A stretch of DNA of 23,434 nucleotides from Coptodactyla brooksi (Eukaryota; Arthropoda; Insecta; Coleoptera; Scarabaeidae). Position numbers and translations under genes: made by a program. The DNA is taken from NCBI GenBank assembly GCA_033557675.1, contig JAWQRM010000380.1:1-23434 (forward strand), written 5' to 3'. Each line of letters begins with the position of its first letter. Positions within the stretch are counted from its first letter, which is position 1. Under the pieces are notes generated by a model, which did no database searches, was not told the origin of the DNA, and saw nothing but the letters and a program-made list of their open reading frames with translations. Of the stretch, positions 18,960 through 23,434 are shown one piece after another.

Positions 18960-20597
18960 AGGGCTTGCTTCATCTGCTTCTAATATAATTAATTTCTCTT
19001 ACTAGAACTTTTTCTTGAAAAATATTCGAGAAAGTTCTGACTTCGTTGACGAATAAATTCCTTAACAAATTAGCTGGTTTGCAGACTTGTTTTATACAGT
19101 TCTAATAATTCCTATGTATAATAGAAATAGATTAAGATTAAATTTTAATACACAGAAATAGATTAAATTTTGTAGGAATGAATTATTGCTGTTAATCTTT
19201 TCTCACAAATTACTCATAGTACACCATCTTTTAAAGTAATGTACCTATTTAAAAAGAGCAAACAGTTTTTGAAAGAAACTTCAAACTTCGTTGGTTTTAA
19301 TTAGGCACCGTAGGTATTATCAGTGAATTTGAAAATCAAAGCATGCTCATTGTTTAGGTATTTCCCATACAACTAAACGCCATAATATAACAAAGTACAA
19401 CGTAAACACGGCGTTAATCATACCAGATAATAATCGTAAGTCATGCGATTTATTAGTGGGGAACGGGACAAAGTGGTAAAGTACTTCAACGCACGCTAAC
19501 CACAAGTTCCTTTGATAAATATTGCAGGTACTTATCTGCTGTAGTCGAAACTAGTTTGGGTTTTCTGTCCGCACAGTTTATTTGTCGACAGCTTTATAGG
19601 CCTGGTTGCATACAAATAAGCAAACAAAGGATAGTTAGATAATACAATAGCAATAAATCTGACAGGTTCAATAATAACTAATCTAGTAAGTTACGTAATA
19701 ATTTTTCCATTATTTTTAAAATCAAATTTAGCAAGTTAAAATTATGATTATAACTATAATTATGATTAAATTATGATTAAAATTATGTCAAGTTGGGATT
19801 GGTTATCATGCAACGTCAAAGAGCAAAAAAACACAGAAAGGGTGTAAGGAAGAACCGAGGCAACTCCGATCAAAGCAGCACAGTGGTTTACTTGGATCTA
19901 GAGCACCTGGCAGCCAGTCCAGGTCGGCAACTCCAAGGGAGCACACCTGGTCTAGAAGGCCGGACAGGCTGGTAGCACACAACACCCTTGATTTAATAAG
20001 TAGTTTTTTTGTCGTCCTTAATCGGCCCCACTTATTTTCGTGTTACGCGGCTTCTTCCCTTTCCCACCCAAGTTTATTTGCATGTTTATCGTTGTTTGGA
20101 GCTGTGCATTCGATGCACGAACTTAAATAACTAATTTATGTTAATACGAGGAAACTATTTTCGTGAAAAAAGGCATAGCAGACGTTGTGTGAGACAACTC
20201 GATCACTAGTTGGTTGAAGGGATTCGTTATGATATGCTTTCTAATTAATAAAAGATAAGTACGCGTGAAAAGAGGATGTGACATTGGTTCATATCGTTTC
20301 CTGGTAGAGATAAAAATCAATGCTGTAAATTGTACTTAACAAATTTTCTGGGTAACAAACTTCTGGGTAACAAAATTTCATATTACAAACGGCCAGTATC
20401 AATAGGAAATTAGAAGGGCAGCGCAATTTTATTTAAACAATCGAACTTCTTGAAAATATGTGAATATTTAAAAATATTTTATAAGTTAAATAATAAACAG
20501 GACATCTATAATAATTACAGAGAAACTGGCTAGCTACTGAAATATTGCAAGGAAGTCCAATACGTTTCAAAACGGGGCGGATAGTTATTATAGAACA

Positions 20598-20726
20598 AAA
20601 GCATTTGTTTTCGTCGCTTCTGATGATGCCAACGTGGTCGGCGAAACGTGCGTCAAGCAAATAAACTTTTTCGGTATTGGTATAGTGGTAGCATTGTTAA
20701 CTTCACAGAATTGTGACCAATTTCAA
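20598..20726 (+). mobile_element. Dispersed hammerhead-bearing repeat, copy 2
   Basis: Homologous to 10351-10481 over about 130 bp, with the same order: ribozyme, 'caagcaaataaac', 'ttggtatagtggt' and 'ttaacttc...tgtgac'. No transposase or reverse transcriptase remains next to it. The 5' limit of similarity falls near 20598. Probably a fragment or terminal repeat of a Penelope-like element, or a small retrozyme-like element (inference). Confidence 0.75.
20607..20666 (+). ncRNA. Hammerhead ribozyme, type I, intact core
   Basis: All conserved parts are present. The core is CTGATGA (20620-20626) and GAA (20643-20645). Stem I pairs GCTT (20616-20619) with AAGC (20655-20658) and, past an internal loop, GTTT (20607-20610) with AAAC (20663-20666). 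Stem II pairs GCC (20628-20630) with GGC (20640-20642), then AC with GT beyond one A-C mismatch. Stem III is ACG-TG-CGT (20646-20653). The triplet GTC ends at 20654, so cleavage would fall between 20654 and 20655. An extra T (20627) sits between the core and stem II. A three-pair stem III is typical of Penelope-type hammerheads, which often need tandem copies to cleave well. The fold is seen; activity is untested. Confidence 0.85.
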
Positions 20727-21205
20727 TCCAGAGTGATTTCCACAGCTCTTCAGTGCAAATCTTTGTGTTATTTTTTATAGATAATGCATAATTAATGTGC
20801 TTGAAAAGAGTGGAATATTCGAAGTAAGTTGTAAAAGTATGTTGGCCAGACTATAAGTCTTGTCAAACGATGTTCAAATACCACACGAATTACTTAAAAT
20901 ACGGTGGTATGGAAATATGTAGCATAATCGAGCATACTTTTAACAGTAACCACAGGATAAATGTACATTATGAAAATTTTAGTAAAGCGTTTAGCATATA
21001 ATTCAAAAGGAGCACGTATTGAACAACTTAAGTAAGTTAAAAACTTCTCTGGAAGAATCAGTGCATTTGAAAATTAGTTTGAAAAATCAGCATTATAAAA
21101 ATTAAGTTGTAGTGGAAGACTAGTGTGACAGTTGAAGTTTACCTTTTTTGTATATTCCTACAATAAAAGATAATGAAATATAGGAATAAGTTTAACAAAA
21201 ACTCG

Positions 21206-21225
21206 GGGCTAATACCGTTTAGCCC
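21206..21225. repeat. 7-bp inverted repeat resembling a piggyBac subterminal palindrome
   Basis: GGGCTAA-taccgt-TTAGCCC, preceded by CTCG. The layout CTCGGG plus palindrome recalls the left end of the piggyBac-like element at 36-55, but the sequence differs and no partner end was found. Confidence 0.5.
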
Positions 21226-21761
21226 TTTGTATACGTAATACACTAGGTATAGCAGACTTAAGGAAACGTTGTGTGGGTTGACAATTAGTAAAGGAGAATA
21301 AGGCAAAACAACGCGTAATTGTCTTCTAATTGGTTGTACCTAAGCAATTATATATCTGTGGAATAAATAACGTAAAGTTATTCGTATAGTCCCTTAGAAT
21401 TTAATCTTCCATCACTCCTGATGTTTCTGCTTCCAGGCGCTGTATTTTGTATTTTTGATGTAGTGGTGACAATTGTTAAACTCATTTTTATTTTAATTTA
21501 CATTCTACTAGTTGATTTCTCTTTCATTGGATTGCATGCAATATTTTGGATTCAAAGTTATTTAGGTTTAAATGTTATATATGTAGTATAAATGACTTGT
21601 AATAAAAACGAAAATAACTACGGAAAGATTTATTCTTTTGTATGTAATTCAAAACAATTTAGCTCTGATTTTAACAAATTTTGAAAAATATCACCAGGGT
21701 AAAATGACAGAGTATCTATAGTGAATTAAAGTCAAAGCATCTGTTTAATCAACCAATTATG

Positions 21762-21830
21762 TTGGTTGTTAATGAAGAATTAGCAACGAAAATTGGTTGT
21801 TAATTAAAGAATTAAAAAGTTGGTTGTTAA
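21762..21830. repeat. Three direct copies of TTGGTTGTTAA
   Basis: Copies start at 21762, 21793 and 21820 (spacing 31 and 27), each followed by an A-rich, 'gaatta'-like spacer. An AACCAA at 21750-21755 forms a small hairpin with the first copy. Confidence 0.85.
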
Positions 21831-23291
21831 AGAAAAAAGTTAATGAAAAATTGGTCTTACGAGGCGTCACATTAGCTAGTCTCACATTAACATAAGGTAC
21901 ATGTTAGAAAATGTAAGTGAAGTTTCTACATAATTTTACATATTTTTCCTGCTAAATAATGCTGCCACAATCAGAAGCATACGAATAGTTAATATGGAGA
22001 AAAACAAACGTGTTCGACAACTATGTACAACTAAATGGTGTATAACCGAATAATTATTGTACTAATTTTATATATGTAGTATTTAACTTCAAATAAATGA
22101 ATTAAACTGTTTGTACAGCTTAAAGTAGAAAATAGTTTTTGGTATTTGATATTTCATAAATAATTTTTTGCACTGCTTACTGTAATTATCTTTTTAGGTG
22201 TATGTAAACATCCCGCTTTCTCTAAATATTTACTCTCTGACTCTAAATCTTACATAAACTCAAAAACAAGTGACACCAACAGGATTTAAAAGCGAAATTA
22301 TTTTGGTTATACAAAATGATAGATTCATGTAGACAGATTATTATTTAGATTGACGACGAATTCTTTTTTATTAGTGGCTGATTAAGAAGCGGCAAGATAA
22401 AAAGGTTGGAATAAGTGAAGATTGAGCTGAAGATGTTTTAATGTGAGTTATTTACTTTGAATGAGTCAAGTTAAGTCATACATTTTCTTATTTTTTCTTT
22501 TCTCATTTTTTGGGCATATCACAAATCTTTCTTTATTTTACCGAACTAAACCAATTTTCGTAAAATAAACTAATACGTTGTCCTAGTTTTAATTTCACAG
22601 TTCAAAAAGTGTAATATATTCGACCTAGCTTAATGAATACTATTATTTCTTAAGAAATTATGATTATTTCTTCCTTTTACTTCAAAGCATGTATATATTG
22701 AAATACGAGGTGACCAGTTTCACACAACAGCTACTTGCTATTAATCAGTGATATGATACCCTGGTCTTTAAAACACACGAGCGCAAACATCAATACTTTT
22801 CTCCCGTCAATTGTTTGCGATAGTTTTGAATTTCTATTATGAACAAATCAAAAAAATGCCTCGATATCACAGTGAACCATTGCTTTGTGTAGTAAGCTGA
22901 AACCAACCTGCCTATTAGTCATTGAGAACACACACTTTTACCTTGTCGTCTTAACACAATTGTGAGATATAGTTTCTTAAACATCTACGACTTAAATGTA
23001 CACTGAAATTTTACCAGTAGTCCTAAACCACTCCGCATTCCGTCAATGCTAACTCACAATACATCATCCTCTCGAGAAAATAATTCAAATTAAACAAACA
23101 CAAAAGAGTCTGGAAGCTACGGTATTCCAGAATGTTCTTCACTGAGTGTTAATCGAGGTAAGCTAGAAGAACGAACTGGTCCGCTGACTGGACCAAAACA
23201 CCTGAAAATCTCAAAGAAAAGCGACGACGGTTTTTAAAGTTCACTTGCACTCTCTTTGCTTCATTGTGGGCCCTTGAATAAGTGCGTGCCA

Positions 23292-23319
23292 GGCAGGTAA
23301 GGCCCGGGTACCACCTGCC
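23292..23319. repeat. G+C-rich 7-bp inverted repeat
   Basis: GGCAGGT and ACCTGCC are separated by 14 bases (containing cccggg), unusual for this A+T-rich window. Confidence 0.75.
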
Positions 23320-23407
23320 CATTGCTAGGTTTAATAAACGTTTGTTCAGCAAAACAAACTTTGCGAAGTCAAATTCACAAATACCCATGGTATATTTTAG
23401 ACCACGG

Positions 23408-23433
23408 TATATATATATATATATATATATATA
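23408..23433. repeat. TA dinucleotide microsatellite
   Basis: Thirteen TA units, running to one base from the window end. Confidence 0.95.
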
Positions 23434-23434
23434 C

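Larger units (their letters stand above)
18322..20597. other. Gene-free stretch with hairpins and a G+C-rich patch
   Basis: Contains the hairpins at 18801-18847 and 18939-18959, an attatgatta-type simple repeat around 19741-19785, and a G+C-rich patch at about 19815-19980 with two CACCTG E-boxes (19904-19909, 19944-19949). The 60-codon frame in that patch shows no known motif. Confidence 0.5.
20727..23407. other. Gene-free stretch with small repeats
   Basis: No recognisable coding region. Contains an inverted repeat at 21206-21225, a triplicated TTGGTTGTTAA unit (21762-21830) and a G+C-richer patch (about 23150-23330) with hairpins TGGTCC/GGACCA (23177-23195) and GGCAGGT/ACCTGCC (23292-23319). 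The 79-codon minus-strand frame across that patch has no known motif. Confidence 0.5.

Noticed and set aside
20433..20660. 75-codon minus-strand gene
   Set aside because: It runs antisense through the ribozyme repeat and has no recognisable motif.
23149..23388. 79-codon minus-strand gene at the window end
   Set aside because: No known domain; the frame is open because of the local G+C-rich hairpins.

Overview
This window looks like nuclear DNA from an insect, most likely a holometabolous insect and possibly a hymenopteran. It is strongly A+T-rich and almost gene-free. It holds one clear conserved gene with a spliced, eukaryote-style structure, plus many decayed transposons of families common in insect genomes (piggyBac, mariner/Tc1, a LINE tail, tRNA-derived SINE heads and a hammerhead-bearing repeat). 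The species assignment is inference; the sequence carries no direct species marker that I can read.

Layout. Positions 36-932 hold an internally deleted piggyBac-like element with both inverted termini. Positions 933-4108 are gene-free and include the probable 3' UTR of the next gene. Positions 4109-5278 on the minus strand carry the only intact gene: a two-exon Snail-family zinc-finger repressor closest to Escargot. It has an N-terminal CPLKKRP box, two PEDLS (CtBP-type) motifs and five C-terminal zinc fingers. Its first exon (35 codons) is separated by a 93-bp intron, and the predicted protein is 358 aa. Upstream lies a more G+C-rich promoter segment (about 5400-5640) with two CAGGTG E-boxes, which is the Snail-type binding site.

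From 5641 to the end I find no intact gene. Mobile-element remnants are: a mariner 3' end (9521-9682), a second mariner remnant (10045-10347) abutting the first copy of a hammerhead-bearing repeat (about 10351-10481), a third mariner remnant with its 3' terminus (13195-13594), a LINE C-terminal tail on the minus strand (13831-13929), a piggyBac catalytic fragment (15305-15430), a Tc1/mariner-type transposase pseudogene on the minus strand (16353-17558), two tRNA-like SINE heads (about 8750-8806 and 18262-18320), and the second hammerhead-bearing copy (about 20598-20726).

The most striking find is the pair of dispersed ~130-bp repeats at 10.4 kb and 20.6 kb. Both fold as type I hammerhead self-cleaving ribozymes. 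The 20.6-kb copy keeps every canonical core base, a GUC cleavage triplet, a three-pair stem III with a 2-nt loop, and a stem I with an internal loop. Tiny stem III hammerheads of this kind are known from Penelope-like retroelements and related retrozymes. The 10.4-kb copy has the same fold with two core mutations.

The long gene-free surroundings of an Escargot/Snail gene fit a developmental regulator with distant control elements, but I cannot show any enhancer from the sequence alone.
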